A stretch of 64,000 nt of DNA from an uncultured Sphingomonadaceae bacterium (GTDB taxonomy: Bacteria; Pseudomonadota; Alphaproteobacteria; Sphingomonadales; Sphingomonadaceae), in NCBI GenBank assembly GCA_947499255.1, contig CANMNF010000002.1, forward strand, positions 880,430-944,429, in the 5' to 3' direction. Below, one piece after another: positions 25,636 to 34,592 of this stretch. The notes under the pieces are model-generated. The model did no database searches, was not told where the DNA came from, and worked only from the letters and a program-made list of their open reading frames with translations. Every line of letters begins with the position of its first letter. The stretch's first letter is position 1. The position numbers and the translations under genes are program-made.

Positions 25636-27426
25636 TTAATGGTTGTGGCGCGGCAATCCTTTCTTGCTGGTCTGGCGATATTTGAGCGCGAAATCCATGA
25701 CCCCGCCTTCGCCAAGCTGGCCCGTCTTTTCGCGAAAAAGCTCTTCCCAAGGCGTGTTGCTGGCAGGCATGGGCGCGGGCGGATTTTCAATCAGCCGCCG
25801 CGCAATCTCGGCTTCGTCCACCAATGCGTTGCATTCACCTGTATTGAGATCGACGGTAATCGTATCGCCGCTCTGTAACCAGGCCAATCCGCCGCCAGCT
25901 GCGCTTTCCGGGCTGGCGTTCAGGATCGAAGGGCTGTCGCTGGTGCCCGACTGGCGGCCATCGCCCAGCGTTGGCAACCATTGCATACCACTGCGAATGA
26001 GCGCGTCTGGTGGCTGCATATTGACCACCTCGGCGCTGCCTGGCCAACCGATCACCCCCGCACCGCGCACCACCAGAATGCAATCAGCATCTATGGCAAG
26101 GTCTGGATCATTGATGCGGTGGTGGTAATCATCGGCCCCGTCGAACACCACCGCGCGCCCTTCAAAAATACCTTCGGCACCCGGCCGTTGCAAATAGCGT
26201 TCGCGGAAATCATCCGAGATGACCGATGTCTTGAGTATGGCGAAATCAAACAGATTGCCTGAAAGTACCAAGAACCCGGCCTTTTCCTGCAACGGATCGC
26301 CAAAGGGCCGGATCATCTCACGGTCAGGGCTTTGCTTGCCCGATAGATTTTCGCCTATCGTTTGGCCGGTGCAAGTGAGGCTGTCTGCGTGCAGGATGCC
26401 AGCATCAGCCAGTTCCCACATGACAGCAGGTACGCCTCCGGCACGGTGGAACCGTTCACCAAGGTATTTTCCTGCTGGCTGCATGTTCAAAAGCAAAGGA
26501 AGATCGTACCCGTGCTCCTGCCAGATCGCCGGATCGAGCGGTACGCCGGCATGTGCAGCCATCGCCTGAATATGCGGCTGCGCGTTGGAAGATCCGCCGA
26601 TCACGCTGACGGTGGCGATGGCATTTTCGAATGCATCATGCGTCAGGATACGGCTTGGGCGCAGATCTTCCTGCACCATTTCCACGATCCTTTTGCCGGT
26701 CCGATAGGCCATCTGGCCGCGTTCGCGATACGGCGCGGGAATGGCGGCGCACCCTGTCAGGCTCAGTCCTAATGCTTCGGCCACTGCGTTCATGGTGCTG
26801 GCGGTGCCCATGGAATTGCAATGGCCTGCGCTGGGTGCGCTGGATGTAGCCCGGTCGAGAAATTCCTCCTCATTGATTTCCCCTGCGGCCAGTTTGCGGC
26901 GGCTACGCCAGATGACCGTGCCACTGCCAACCAGTTCGCCATCGTGCCAGCCATCCAGCATCGGTCCGCCGGAAAGGACGATGGCAGGTATATCCACGGT
27001 GCTGGCTGCCATGATCTGGCTGGGCGTGGTCTTATCGCAACCGGTGGTGAGGACAACACCGTCAATGGGATAGCCGTTTAGCAGTTCGACCAGACCCAGA
27101 TATAACAGGTTGCGGTCCAGAGCGGCAGTTGGGCGGCGGCAGTTTTCAAAGATCGGATGGACGGGAAATTCAATCGGAATGCCCCCGGCATCGCGAATAC
27201 CGTCACGGGTTCGCGTGGCCAGCGATACGTGGATGCGATTGCACGGCGATAAGTCGCTGCCAGATTGGGCGATGCCGATAATTGGCTTGCCGCTGCGCAA
27301 TTCTTCCGGCGTCACACCATAATTCATGAACCGCTCCAGATAGAGCGCGGTCATGTCCATCCTGTCCGGGTTATCAAACCAGTCGCGGCTGCGCAGGCGC
27401 GGTGGTTGCTTGTCAGAACCGCTCAC
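25636..27426 (-). CDS. xylD: Xylonate dehydratase (IlvD/Edd family)
   Basis: A 596-residue iron-sulfur dehydratase. The start RLRSRDWFDNPDRMDMTALYLERFMNYG is typical of sugar-acid dehydratases (xylonate, arabonate, gluconate). Cluster cysteines are in TTGCDKTTPSQ and SAGHCNSMGTAS, with the IGGSSNAQPHIQAMA motif after them. It converts D-xylonate to 2-keto-3-deoxy-xylonate, the XylX substrate. GTG 27426 is used as the most upstream start and gives the normal N-terminus; the ribosome site is weak. It is transcribed divergently from xylA, with shared GATATG/TTTGCGCAAA elements upstream. L-arabonate dehydratase is an alternative specificity. Confidence 0.9.
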   Translation of the reverse strand: MSGSDKQPPRLRSRDWFDNPDRMDMTALYLERFMNYGVTPEELRSGKPIIGIAQSGSDLSPCNRIHVSLATRTRDGIRDAGGIPIEFPVHPIFENCRRPTAALDRNLLYLGLVELLNGYPIDGVVLTTGCDKTTPSQIMAASTVDIPAIVLSGGPMLDGWHDGELVGSGTVIWRSRRKLAAGEINEEEFLDRATSSAPSAGHCNSMGTASTMNAVAEALGLSLTGCAAIPAPYRERGQMAYRTGKRIVEMVQEDLRPSRILTHDAFENAIATVSVIGGSSNAQPHIQAMAAHAGVPLDPAIWQEHGYDLPLLLNMQPAGKYLGERFHRAGGVPAVMWELADAGILHADSLTCTGQTIGENLSGKQSPDREMIRPFGDPLQEKAGFLVLSGNLFDFAILKTSVISDDFRERYLQRPGAEGIFEGRAVVFDGADDYHHRINDPDLAIDADCILVVRGAGVIGWPGSAEVVNMQPPDALIRSGMQWLPTLGDGRQSGTSDSPSILNASPESAAGGGLAWLQSGDTITVDLNTGECNALVDEAEIARRLIENPPAPMPASNTPWEELFREKTGQLGEGGVMDFALKYRQTSKKGLPRHNH

Positions 27427-27829
27427 GAAGCGATCTCGCGCCGGCTGGCTATATCACGAGGGTTTTGCGTATAGTGCAGGCACCTGCCCAAGATTTGCCA
27501 CATCGTCATATCGTGCACCGTATCCTCCACACTCATATCGCCATATCTTGCCGCGATCGTGTTCATACGATCGGGACGCTGTGGCTTTGCGCAAACCTTA
27601 CTGATTTTGAAAGCCAAAAAGCATTATTTCTGTCGCAATCACCAGGAAGTCATCCCAAATCAGAAACAATCATGTCTGTGCACGGAGCATAGCTGCTGAA
27701 AACCCGTTTTGCTATCCAGCGGGTATGGTGATGAAATCCTCGTTGCCGGTTGCATCGCGGGTGCGTTGTGGTAGCTCGACGGGGAATCGCAAACGCGCCC
27801 ATCATGGCGCATAATTATCGGAGTGATCA
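27427..27829. promoter_or_regulatory. Divergent xylD/xylA control region
   Basis: This 403-base region has no supported gene. Read toward xylD (minus) it contains TTTGCGCAAA (27595-27586), then GATATGG (27547-27541), GCGATATGA (27541-27533) and ACGATATGA (27514-27506), the last ending 79 bases before xylD. It also contains a 20-bp inverted repeat at 27554-27573 (arms CGATCGT/ACGATCG). The xylA ATG at 27830 is preceded by CGGAG with six to seven bases spacing. Confidence 0.5.
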
Positions 27830-29395
27830 ATGTTGATTGACGGTCGTCTTTTTATTGCAGGCCAGAGACGAGGCGGCAGTCCTGGTTTCCGCGCGCTTGA
27901 TGTATCTACGCTGGAAGAACTGGAAGAAACCTTCACCAGTGCCAACGCGCAGGATGTCGAAACAGCGTGTGCAGCCGCTGCTGCAGCGCAAAGCGATTAC
28001 GCCTCGCGCCCGCTTGCCGAACGCGCATCGTTCCTGCGCCTTGTCGCCACTAAAATCGATGCGTTGGGCGATACCCTGACCCAGCGCGCTATGCGCGAAA
28101 GCGGCTTGCCCGAAGCGCGCCTTAATGGTGAGCGCGGACGTACCGTGGGCCAGTTGCGCCTGTTCGCCGACGAAGTTGAAAATGGCGCTTGGCAAGGCGT
28201 CCGGATAGACCATGCCGATGCCGAACGCACACCGCCCAAGCCAGATCTGCGACTGCGCATGATCCCGCTTGGTCCAGTGGCGGTTTTCGGAGCATCGAAT
28301 TTCCCGCTCGCATTTTCTGTAGCTGGCGGGGATACCGCATCTGCGCTGGCGGCTGGTTGCTGCGTCGTTGTGAAAGGCCACCCCGCGCATCCCGGCACTT
28401 CCGAACTGGTCGCAACCGCAATTACCGAAGCGGTTGCAGAAGCTGGAATGCCAGCGGGTGTGTTCTCACTGTTGAACGGCACCGATAATGCGCTTGGTGA
28501 AATGCTGGTGAAAGACCCGCATATCACTGCGGTGGGTTTTACCGGGTCACGCGGGGGCGGCCTGGCTTTGATGCAACATGCTGCAGACCGGCCTGTGCCG
28601 ATCCCCGTCTATGCAGAGATGAGCAGCATCAATCCTGTCGTGTTGTTGCCCAACAAACTTGCCGAGGCGGCAGAAGATCTTGGCCGCGGTTACGTGGGCT
28701 CGCTCACTCTGGGTGCTGGTCAGTTCTGCACCAATCCGGGTGTCGTGATCGCACTTGCTGACGAGGCGCTCGATCGCTTTTTGGCAGAAGCGGCCACTGC
28801 GATGGAAGACGTTGCTGCACAAACGATGCTGACACCGGCAATTGGTGAGACATTTGAGAAATGCGCTTCGAAAATGGCCAGTCATTCCGATGTCGAAGTG
28901 CTGCAATCGGGAAAAACTGCGGAAAAGAAATCCGGGCAGGCGCATCTGTTTGTCGTCTCAGCGGACCGCTTTATCAGCGACGACGATCTTGCCGAGGAAA
29001 TGTTTGGTCCTTCATCACTCGTTGTGAAATGCACCGATACCGCGCAAATCGCGAAAGTGCTTGAAGCCATGGAAGGCCAGCTCACCGCTAGCGTTCACAT
29101 GAATGAAGCCGATTATCCCGCAGCGCGCGAGCTTATGAGCGTACTGGAACAGCGGGCCGGGCGGATCATCGCCAATGGCTGGCCAACCGGGGTCGATGTG
29201 GCACATGCCATGGTCCATGGTGGCCCATTCCCGGCGACATCGGACGGGCGCAGCACCTCTGTCGGATCGCTTGCAATCGACCGGTTTCTACGCCCTGTGT
29301 CCTATCAGGATATGCCCGCTGAACTGCTTCCCGAAATACTTGGCGATGATCAAACGGGCGGGCTTCGCCGGATTGATGGGGAATATCGCGTTTAA
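27830..29395 (+). CDS. xylA: Alpha-ketoglutarate semialdehyde dehydrogenase
   Basis: A 521-residue aldehyde dehydrogenase of the KGSADH group, oxidising 2,5-dioxopentanoate to alpha-ketoglutarate with NAD(P)+, the final Weimberg step. Motifs: FGASNFPLAFSVAGGDTASALAAGC, VVKGHPAHPGTSE, VGFTGSRGGGLAL, the catalytic Glu in VYAEMSSINPV and Cys300 in GAGQFCTNPG. The ASNFPLAFS and KGHPAHPGTS forms are typical of KGSADH rather than generic ALDH. The symbol follows the Caulobacter Weimberg naming and is not xylose isomerase. It is monocistronic, ending in a strong terminator 57 bases downstream. It could also serve L-arabinose or uronate catabolism. Confidence 0.9.
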   Translation: MLIDGRLFIAGQRRGGSPGFRALDVSTLEELEETFTSANAQDVETACAAAAAAQSDYASRPLAERASFLRLVATKIDALGDTLTQRAMRESGLPEARLNGERGRTVGQLRLFADEVENGAWQGVRIDHADAERTPPKPDLRLRMIPLGPVAVFGASNFPLAFSVAGGDTASALAAGCCVVVKGHPAHPGTSELVATAITEAVAEAGMPAGVFSLLNGTDNALGEMLVKDPHITAVGFTGSRGGGLALMQHAADRPVPIPVYAEMSSINPVVLLPNKLAEAAEDLGRGYVGSLTLGAGQFCTNPGVVIALADEALDRFLAEAATAMEDVAAQTMLTPAIGETFEKCASKMASHSDVEVLQSGKTAEKKSGQAHLFVVSADRFISDDDLAEEMFGPSSLVVKCTDTAQIAKVLEAMEGQLTASVHMNEADYPAARELMSVLEQRAGRIIANGWPTGVDVAHAMVHGGPFPATSDGRSTSVGSLAIDRFLRPVSYQDMPAELLPEILGDDQTGGLRRIDGEYRV

Positions 29396-29451
29396 GCCTG
29401 TGATGCAGCGCGCCTCTCAAGATGGGGCGCTGATACAATAATGGCAAATTC

Positions 29452-29500
29452 AGGCCGACTGTTCTTGTGATAACTCACAAGGCAGTCGGCCTTTTTTTCT
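29452..29500 (+). terminator. Rho-independent terminator after xylA
   Basis: Stem AGGCCGACTG/CAGTCGGCCT (10 bp) encloses a second stem CTTGTGA/TCACAAG with a 4-base loop, followed by seven T residues. A very strong plus-strand terminator between convergent xylA and rhaB. Confidence 0.9.
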
Positions 29501-29633
29501 AAAGAAGGCAGGTAGGTGCGACGGAGGGCTTGGCAAGAAGCCTCGCCTTTCATGGCACCCCTCAAGAAAGCCGCAGGGCCTGTTCGTCCACGCCAAGCCG
29601 CAAACGCAGCGCCACGCGTCCTGTTGGGAGGTT

Positions 29634-31034
29634 TTATGCCAGGGCCGCCTGATGTTCGTTCCACATCGCGGCGTAGGACGAGATATCATGGCCGAGCGGT
29701 GCAATCCGTCGCAGATCACCAACCGGGCGCAAAGATGGCTCAACCAACCGCAAGGCGCCGAAACTGACATCGTTATGTGCGTTGGCAACGAATATCTGCA
29801 GATCGGGGCGCAGGCTGGCGAGCGCGCGCACCAAAACCTCAGCTTCGGCAAAGCGGCCCTCAACCAGAAGTTTGTTTTGCGTGCCAACCAGTTCGAGCGC
29901 AGCATTGGCGACAAGCGCTGCGTAAAGGCAGGCACCTGCCCGCCGCTCGTACCAGTCTTCGGGTCTGTTGATCCATCCGCCCTCGCCAGACGGGAAAGGC
30001 CCGTTGCCAGGCGATAAAGTGGGCAGCACCATCGCGTCCGCATCCAGCACCGGACCAACCGCGGCCAGCAGATGTGGCTGGTCAGGTTTGATATCGACCT
30101 GATGTGTATCGATTTGGATTAGCGTTTCAATTTCGCGCCCGCCCATGAACCGAGCCGATGGCACCGGGACACCAAACGGGTCTACATTGACCAGGCAATC
30201 GCGGGCTTCGGGCAGATCGTGCAAGTTCACTGTGCTGCGCGCCAAACGCATGGCGATAAACCATGTGCCGGTAGATAGCACCGTGGCCTCTTCGTCCTCG
30301 ATCTGGGCAAAGCCACGCGCGGCAAGCAGCGCAGCGTTGGAATCATGCAAGCCGGCCAGAATCTGGACTTCTGACGACAGGCCGGTTTCTGCAGCGAGCT
30401 CGGGGCGCAGCGTGCCGATGATATCATCGGCACGGCGCAATGGCGCAAAGCGTTCGTCCCAGCCTTGTTTGCGCGCGAGCGAGGAAAAGCTTTGTTCGCT
30501 CACGCTCCATAAATCGGAATGACAACCCAGCGTCGTTACTTCGCTCGCTGCCACACCAGACAGGAACCAAGCCCAATATTGCGGCCAGGGCAGCAAAGTG
30601 GAGTTGGTAATATGCTCAGGGTATTCGCGATCGCTCCAATACAATTGCTGACCAAGATTAAGCCCGGCGGGCAAAGCGGGTGATCCGGTTTGTGCAAAAG
30701 GCGCGCGCATATCCCGATATGCGGCGACCACATCTGCTGGCGGCTGCGCTTCATAATCGAACGGTGCAAATGCGATCGCATGGTCTGCAATCGTGACGGC
30801 CGCCGCGCCGTGTGCGACAGCTACGATATATTCAACAGGATGGTCGGAAAATTCTTTTAGCGATGTCCGAATGAACTCGGCGATGCCTGCCTCATCAAGC
30901 CGTTCGATCCCGCCTGTGAGGACTTTTTCATTCGCACGAGAATGGTTGCCAAGAAGCGTCCCGTCCCGCGACCACAGCGTCACTTTGCTGCGCGTTTTGC
31001 CAATATCAACTACTATAGCGAAACCAGAATTCAC
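29634..31034 (-). CDS. rhaB: L-rhamnulokinase-like FGGY carbohydrate kinase
   Basis: A 466-residue FGGY-family sugar kinase of the ASKHA fold. The N-terminal phosphate-1 motif VVDIGKTRSKVTLW, VAHGAAAVTI, the LAGLHDSNAALLAARG and STGTWFIAMRL region (adenosine/phosphate loop) and LVEGRFAEAEVLVRALASL are seen. It would phosphorylate L-rhamnulose to rhamnulose-1-phosphate. The start is chosen as GTG 31034, because GGAGG lies 5-6 bases before it, rather than ATG 31067. It is divergent from rhaD with 93 bases between the starts. Assignment to rhamnulose rests on the neighbouring aldolase and isomerase; the kinase sequence itself only supports FGGY membership. Confidence 0.85.
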   Translation of the reverse strand: MNSGFAIVVDIGKTRSKVTLWSRDGTLLGNHSRANEKVLTGGIERLDEAGIAEFIRTSLKEFSDHPVEYIVAVAHGAAAVTIADHAIAFAPFDYEAQPPADVVAAYRDMRAPFAQTGSPALPAGLNLGQQLYWSDREYPEHITNSTLLPWPQYWAWFLSGVAASEVTTLGCHSDLWSVSEQSFSSLARKQGWDERFAPLRRADDIIGTLRPELAAETGLSSEVQILAGLHDSNAALLAARGFAQIEDEEATVLSTGTWFIAMRLARSTVNLHDLPEARDCLVNVDPFGVPVPSARFMGGREIETLIQIDTHQVDIKPDQPHLLAAVGPVLDADAMVLPTLSPGNGPFPSGEGGWINRPEDWYERRAGACLYAALVANAALELVGTQNKLLVEGRFAEAEVLVRALASLRPDLQIFVANAHNDVSFGALRLVEPSLRPVGDLRRIAPLGHDISSYAAMWNEHQAALA

Positions 31035-31092
31035 CCAAACCTCCGAGACGCTATTGCGGTCCAACATCGTGATCGTTGGTTAGCGAAATTGA

Positions 31093-31104
31093 TTGCAATT
31101 GCAA
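31093..31104. promoter_or_regulatory. TTGCAATTGCAA palindrome between rhaB and rhaD
   Basis: A perfect 12-bp palindrome lies in the 93-base divergent rhaB/rhaD promoter region, 23 bases before the rhaD start and 58 bases before the rhaB start. Likely a repressor operator controlling both directions. Confidence 0.45.
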
Positions 31105-31127
31105 ATGCCGGTAGATATGGCGGCGCT

Positions 31128-33239
31128 ATGAATATGCACACGACAAAGGCGGGAAAAGCCGTCTCATTCGCGATCCCTGTCAACCGTTGGGACGAACAAG
31201 AAGCATCCGGCAAGAGCGAGGCGGAATTGCTTCTATACCGCTCCAATCTTCTGGGCGCGGATTTGACTGTCACCAATTTTGGCGGTGGTAACACCTCGGC
31301 CAAAGTTATGGAAACAGACCCGCTGACCGGCGAACAGGTTGAAGTGCTGTGGGTCAAAGGATCAGGCGGCGACATCGGCTCCATGGGGCTGGATGGTTTT
31401 TCGACGCTCTATCAAGAAAAACTTCTTGCGCTTGAATCGCATTATGCAGGCGAAGAGGATGACGACAAGATGGTCGGCTTCCTGCCGCACTGCACGTTCA
31501 ATTTGAACAGCCGTGCAGCCAGTATCGACACGCCGCTGCATTCATTGCTGCCTTACAAACATATCGATCACGTCCATCCCGATGCCATCATCGCTCTGGC
31601 AGCATCCAGTGGCGGAGAAGCCGCTACCAAGGAATTGTGGGGCGAGGATATTGGCTGGTTGCCGTGGAAGCGTCCCGGTTTCACACTCGGTGTTCAGATC
31701 CGCGATTTCGCTCGTGCCAACCCGAAAGCAAAGGGCGCGATGCTGGCAGGCCATGGCATCATCTGCTGGGCCGATACGGCAAAAGATTGCTATGACCAGT
31801 CAGTTCGCCTGATTGCCGAAGCGGCCGATTTCCTGAATGCCAAGCAGGCTGCTGAAGGTGCATTTGGTGGCCCCAAAGTCGAGGTGAAGGAAGATCGCAA
31901 AGCAATAGCTGCTGATCTGATGCCGCGTCTGCGCGGGCTGATGACTGGTGCGCGTCGCAAAGTTGGCCACTTTTCGGATGATGATGCTACGCTTGAATTT
32001 GTATGCGGATCGGATTTTGAGCGGCTTGCCGCGCTTGGCACATCGTGCCCCGATCACTTCCTGCGGACCAAAATCGCGCCGCTGACACTTGATGCCGATC
32101 GTTTGACGGACGACGCTTATCTTGCGCAATCAATTGCTGATTATCGCGAAATGTATGGTGCTTATTATGAACGCTGCAAGCGCGATAATTCTCCGGCTGT
32201 ACGCGATGCTAATCCGGTGGTTGTGCTGGTTCCAGGCGTTGGCCGAATTACTTTTGCCAAAGATAAATCGACTGCGCGTATTGCGGGCGAATTCTATCTC
32301 AATGCAATCAACGTGATGCGCGGTGCCGAAGCGGTCGGTGATTATATCGCGTTGGACGAACAAGAAGCGTTCGATATCGAATACTGGCTGCTCGAAGAAG
32401 CAAAGTTGCAGCGTATGCCGGCTCCCAAGGAAATGGTCGGTAAAGTCGCTTTGGTAACCGGCGGCGCGGGCGGCATTGGTGCTGCCACTGCGCGGCAATT
32501 GCTGTCGCAGGGTGCCTGCGTGATGTTGGCCGATCTCAATGCAGATAGCGTGGAGGAAGTATCGGATGGCTTTGCCAAGTCTTTTGGCAAGGATGTGGTG
32601 CGCTTCGTGGCTTGCGATGTGACGGATGAAAGCCAGGTCGCCAATGCGATTGAGGCATGTGCGGTGGAATTTGGCGGGCTGGATATCGTGGTTGCCAATG
32701 CCGGCATTGCATCTTCTGCTCCCGTTGAAGAAACAACGCTCGCTTTGTGGGACAAGAATTTCGATGTCCTGTCGCAAGGCTATTTCCTGACCGCCAAGCA
32801 TTCCTGGCCATTGCTGAAAGCTATGGCGGAGCAGGGCGGTACGAGCGTGGTTTTCATCGGCTCGAAAAACGCGGTTGCGGCGGCCAAAAACGCTAGCGCT
32901 TATGCCAGCGCCAAAGCGGCAGCCAATCACCTTGGTCGGTGCCTGGCGCTGGAAGGTGCTGATGATGGCATTCGTGTCAACATCGTCAATCCCGATGCGG
33001 TGATCAAAGGCAGCCGGATATGGGATGGCGATTGGCGGCAGGAACGGGCCGGCGCGCACGGGATCAATGCCGGCGAGGAACTGGAAGAGCATTATCGTAA
33101 TCGCTCAATGCTCAAGCGTTCCGTTCTGCCCGAAGATATCGCTGAGGCGGTCTTCTGGCTGGCCAGCGATGCATCCGCCAAATCGACCGGCAATATGATA
33201 AACGTCGATGGCGGCAACGCTCAGGCGTTTACGCGCTAA
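31128..33239 (+). CDS. rhaD: Bifunctional L-rhamnulose-1-phosphate aldolase / L-lactaldehyde dehydrogenase
   Basis: A 703-residue fusion. Residues ~20-430 form a class II aldolase domain (NFGGGNTSAKVM, LWVKGSGGDIG, zinc-binding HIDHVHPDAIIAL, AGHGIICWAD). Residues ~437-703 form a short-chain dehydrogenase (GKVALVTGGAGGIGAATA, VANAGIAS, catalytic YASAKAA, and a C-terminal NVDGGNAQAF). The aldolase splits rhamnulose-1-P to DHAP and L-lactaldehyde, which the second domain oxidises to L-lactate. The fused form is known in rhizobia and Bacillus. The start is ATG 31128 or 31134; the track start 30942 lies in the rhaB coding region. It is followed by rhaI 28 bases downstream. Confidence 0.92.
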   Translation: MNMHTTKAGKAVSFAIPVNRWDEQEASGKSEAELLLYRSNLLGADLTVTNFGGGNTSAKVMETDPLTGEQVEVLWVKGSGGDIGSMGLDGFSTLYQEKLLALESHYAGEEDDDKMVGFLPHCTFNLNSRAASIDTPLHSLLPYKHIDHVHPDAIIALAASSGGEAATKELWGEDIGWLPWKRPGFTLGVQIRDFARANPKAKGAMLAGHGIICWADTAKDCYDQSVRLIAEAADFLNAKQAAEGAFGGPKVEVKEDRKAIAADLMPRLRGLMTGARRKVGHFSDDDATLEFVCGSDFERLAALGTSCPDHFLRTKIAPLTLDADRLTDDAYLAQSIADYREMYGAYYERCKRDNSPAVRDANPVVVLVPGVGRITFAKDKSTARIAGEFYLNAINVMRGAEAVGDYIALDEQEAFDIEYWLLEEAKLQRMPAPKEMVGKVALVTGGAGGIGAATARQLLSQGACVMLADLNADSVEEVSDGFAKSFGKDVVRFVACDVTDESQVANAIEACAVEFGGLDIVVANAGIASSAPVEETTLALWDKNFDVLSQGYFLTAKHSWPLLKAMAEQGGTSVVFIGSKNAVAAAKNASAYASAKAAANHLGRCLALEGADDGIRVNIVNPDAVIKGSRIWDGDWRQERAGAHGINAGEELEEHYRNRSMLKRSVLPEDIAEAVFWLASDASAKSTGNMINVDGGNAQAFTR

Positions 33240-33267
33240 CAGCGCAAAAGCGCGTGCGGAGAGGTTT

Positions 33268-34560
33268 ATGACACAGTTTCCAATTTCCACCGATCTGGTG
33301 GCCGAGCACAATAATGGTGACCGGCCCGCACTAGACGAAGATTATGCAGCGTTGTCTGCACGGCTTGCCCGCAAGGGTATGAATATCGATTCAATCAAGG
33401 ATCAGGTGAAGGATTTCGGCGTCGCCGTGCCAAGCTGGGGGGCAGGGCGCGGCGGAACGCGCTTCGCCAAATTCCCTCTCGCCGGTGAGCCAACCAATAT
33501 TCACGAGAAGCTGGAAGATTGTGCGGTTATCCATCAATTGGGACAAGCGACCCCAAGAGTGAGCCCGCATTTTCCTTGGGATTGCGTGGATGATTACGGT
33601 GCTTTGCGTGAAGAAGCGGCAGATCTGGGTCTGGGTTTTGACGCGGTCAATTCAAATACTTTTCAAGATCAGGTCGGACAGGCGCAAACCTATGCCACCG
33701 GCTCCCTTGCCTCAACGGTGCCGGCCACACGTGAACAGGCTGTTGCGCACAATATCGATTGTATAGAAATCGGTCGGAAGCTGGGGTCTGAATCGCTCAC
33801 CGTGTGGGTGGGTGATGGGACCAATTTTCCAGGCCAGCAAGATCTTGGCAGTTCGTTTGACCGCTATGTCGAAGCGGCGTCGCAAATTTATGCAGCGCTT
33901 CCCGATGACTGGACGATGATGCTTGAACACAAGATGTTCGAACCGGCTTTTTACTCCAGCATCATTTCTGACTGGGGCAGTTCGCTAATGGCCGCGCAAG
34001 AGCTGGGCGAAAAAGCCAAATGTCTGGTTGATCTGGGTCATCATGCGCCAAATGTGAATATTGAGCAGATTGTCGCGCGTCTCAACCGTGCCGGCAAGCT
34101 TGGCGGGTTCCATTTCAACGACAGCAAATATGGCGATGACGATCTGGATAGCGGCAGTATCAATCCTCACCAATTGTTCCTGGTATTCAATGAATTGGTA
34201 GAAGCGGCCAATAAGAGCGATGGTCCGTTCAACCCCTCCTACATGATCGATCAATCGCACAATGTGACCGACCCGATTGAAAGCATGATCTCTTCGTCCG
34301 AGACGATTGCAGGGTGTTATGCCAAGGCACTGCTTGTTGATCGCGATGCGTTGCACGCGGCGCAGCATGATAATGACGTGATGTTGGCGTTTCGCACCCT
34401 GCGCGCCGCTTACAGCACCGATGTTGCACCTATTCTGGCCATGGCACGTGCCGAAAACGGCGGGGCGATTGACTGGCTTGGCGTATATCGCAAGAGCCAG
34501 TATCGTGAGCGCAAAGCGCAAGAACGCAAGGCCGTGGGTTTGGGCGCAGGTATCGTCTGA
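33268..34560 (+). CDS. rhaI: L-rhamnose isomerase (Rhizobium/Streptomyces type)
   Basis: A 430-residue TIM-barrel isomerase converting L-rhamnose to L-rhamnulose. Features: PRVSPHFPWDCVDDYGALREEAADLGLGFDAVNSNTF-type region, VWVGDGTNFPGQQD, MLEHKMFEPAFYSSI (metal-ligand Glu and Lys), LVDLGHHAPNVNIEQIV and FHFNDSKYGDDDLDSGSI, all typical of the rhaI branch distinct from E. coli RhaA. ATG 33268 follows ggagaggttt; the track start 33208 overlaps rhaD. It forms the rhaD-rhaI operon, and the GH105 gene starts 32 bases further on, so hydrolase and catabolic genes may be co-transcribed. Confidence 0.93.
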   Translation: MTQFPISTDLVAEHNNGDRPALDEDYAALSARLARKGMNIDSIKDQVKDFGVAVPSWGAGRGGTRFAKFPLAGEPTNIHEKLEDCAVIHQLGQATPRVSPHFPWDCVDDYGALREEAADLGLGFDAVNSNTFQDQVGQAQTYATGSLASTVPATREQAVAHNIDCIEIGRKLGSESLTVWVGDGTNFPGQQDLGSSFDRYVEAASQIYAALPDDWTMMLEHKMFEPAFYSSIISDWGSSLMAAQELGEKAKCLVDLGHHAPNVNIEQIVARLNRAGKLGGFHFNDSKYGDDDLDSGSINPHQLFLVFNELVEAANKSDGPFNPSYMIDQSHNVTDPIESMISSSETIAGCYAKALLVDRDALHAAQHDNDVMLAFRTLRAAYSTDVAPILAMARAENGGAIDWLGVYRKSQYRERKAQERKAVGLGAGIV

Positions 34561-34592
34561 GCAAAACGTCCTGCAAAACTGTGGGGATGAGA

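Noticed and set aside
31113-31122. GATATGG just before rhaD as a further copy of the xyl promoter motif
   Set aside because: A single short match next to the start codon, without TTTGCGCAAA or a second copy; likely chance.
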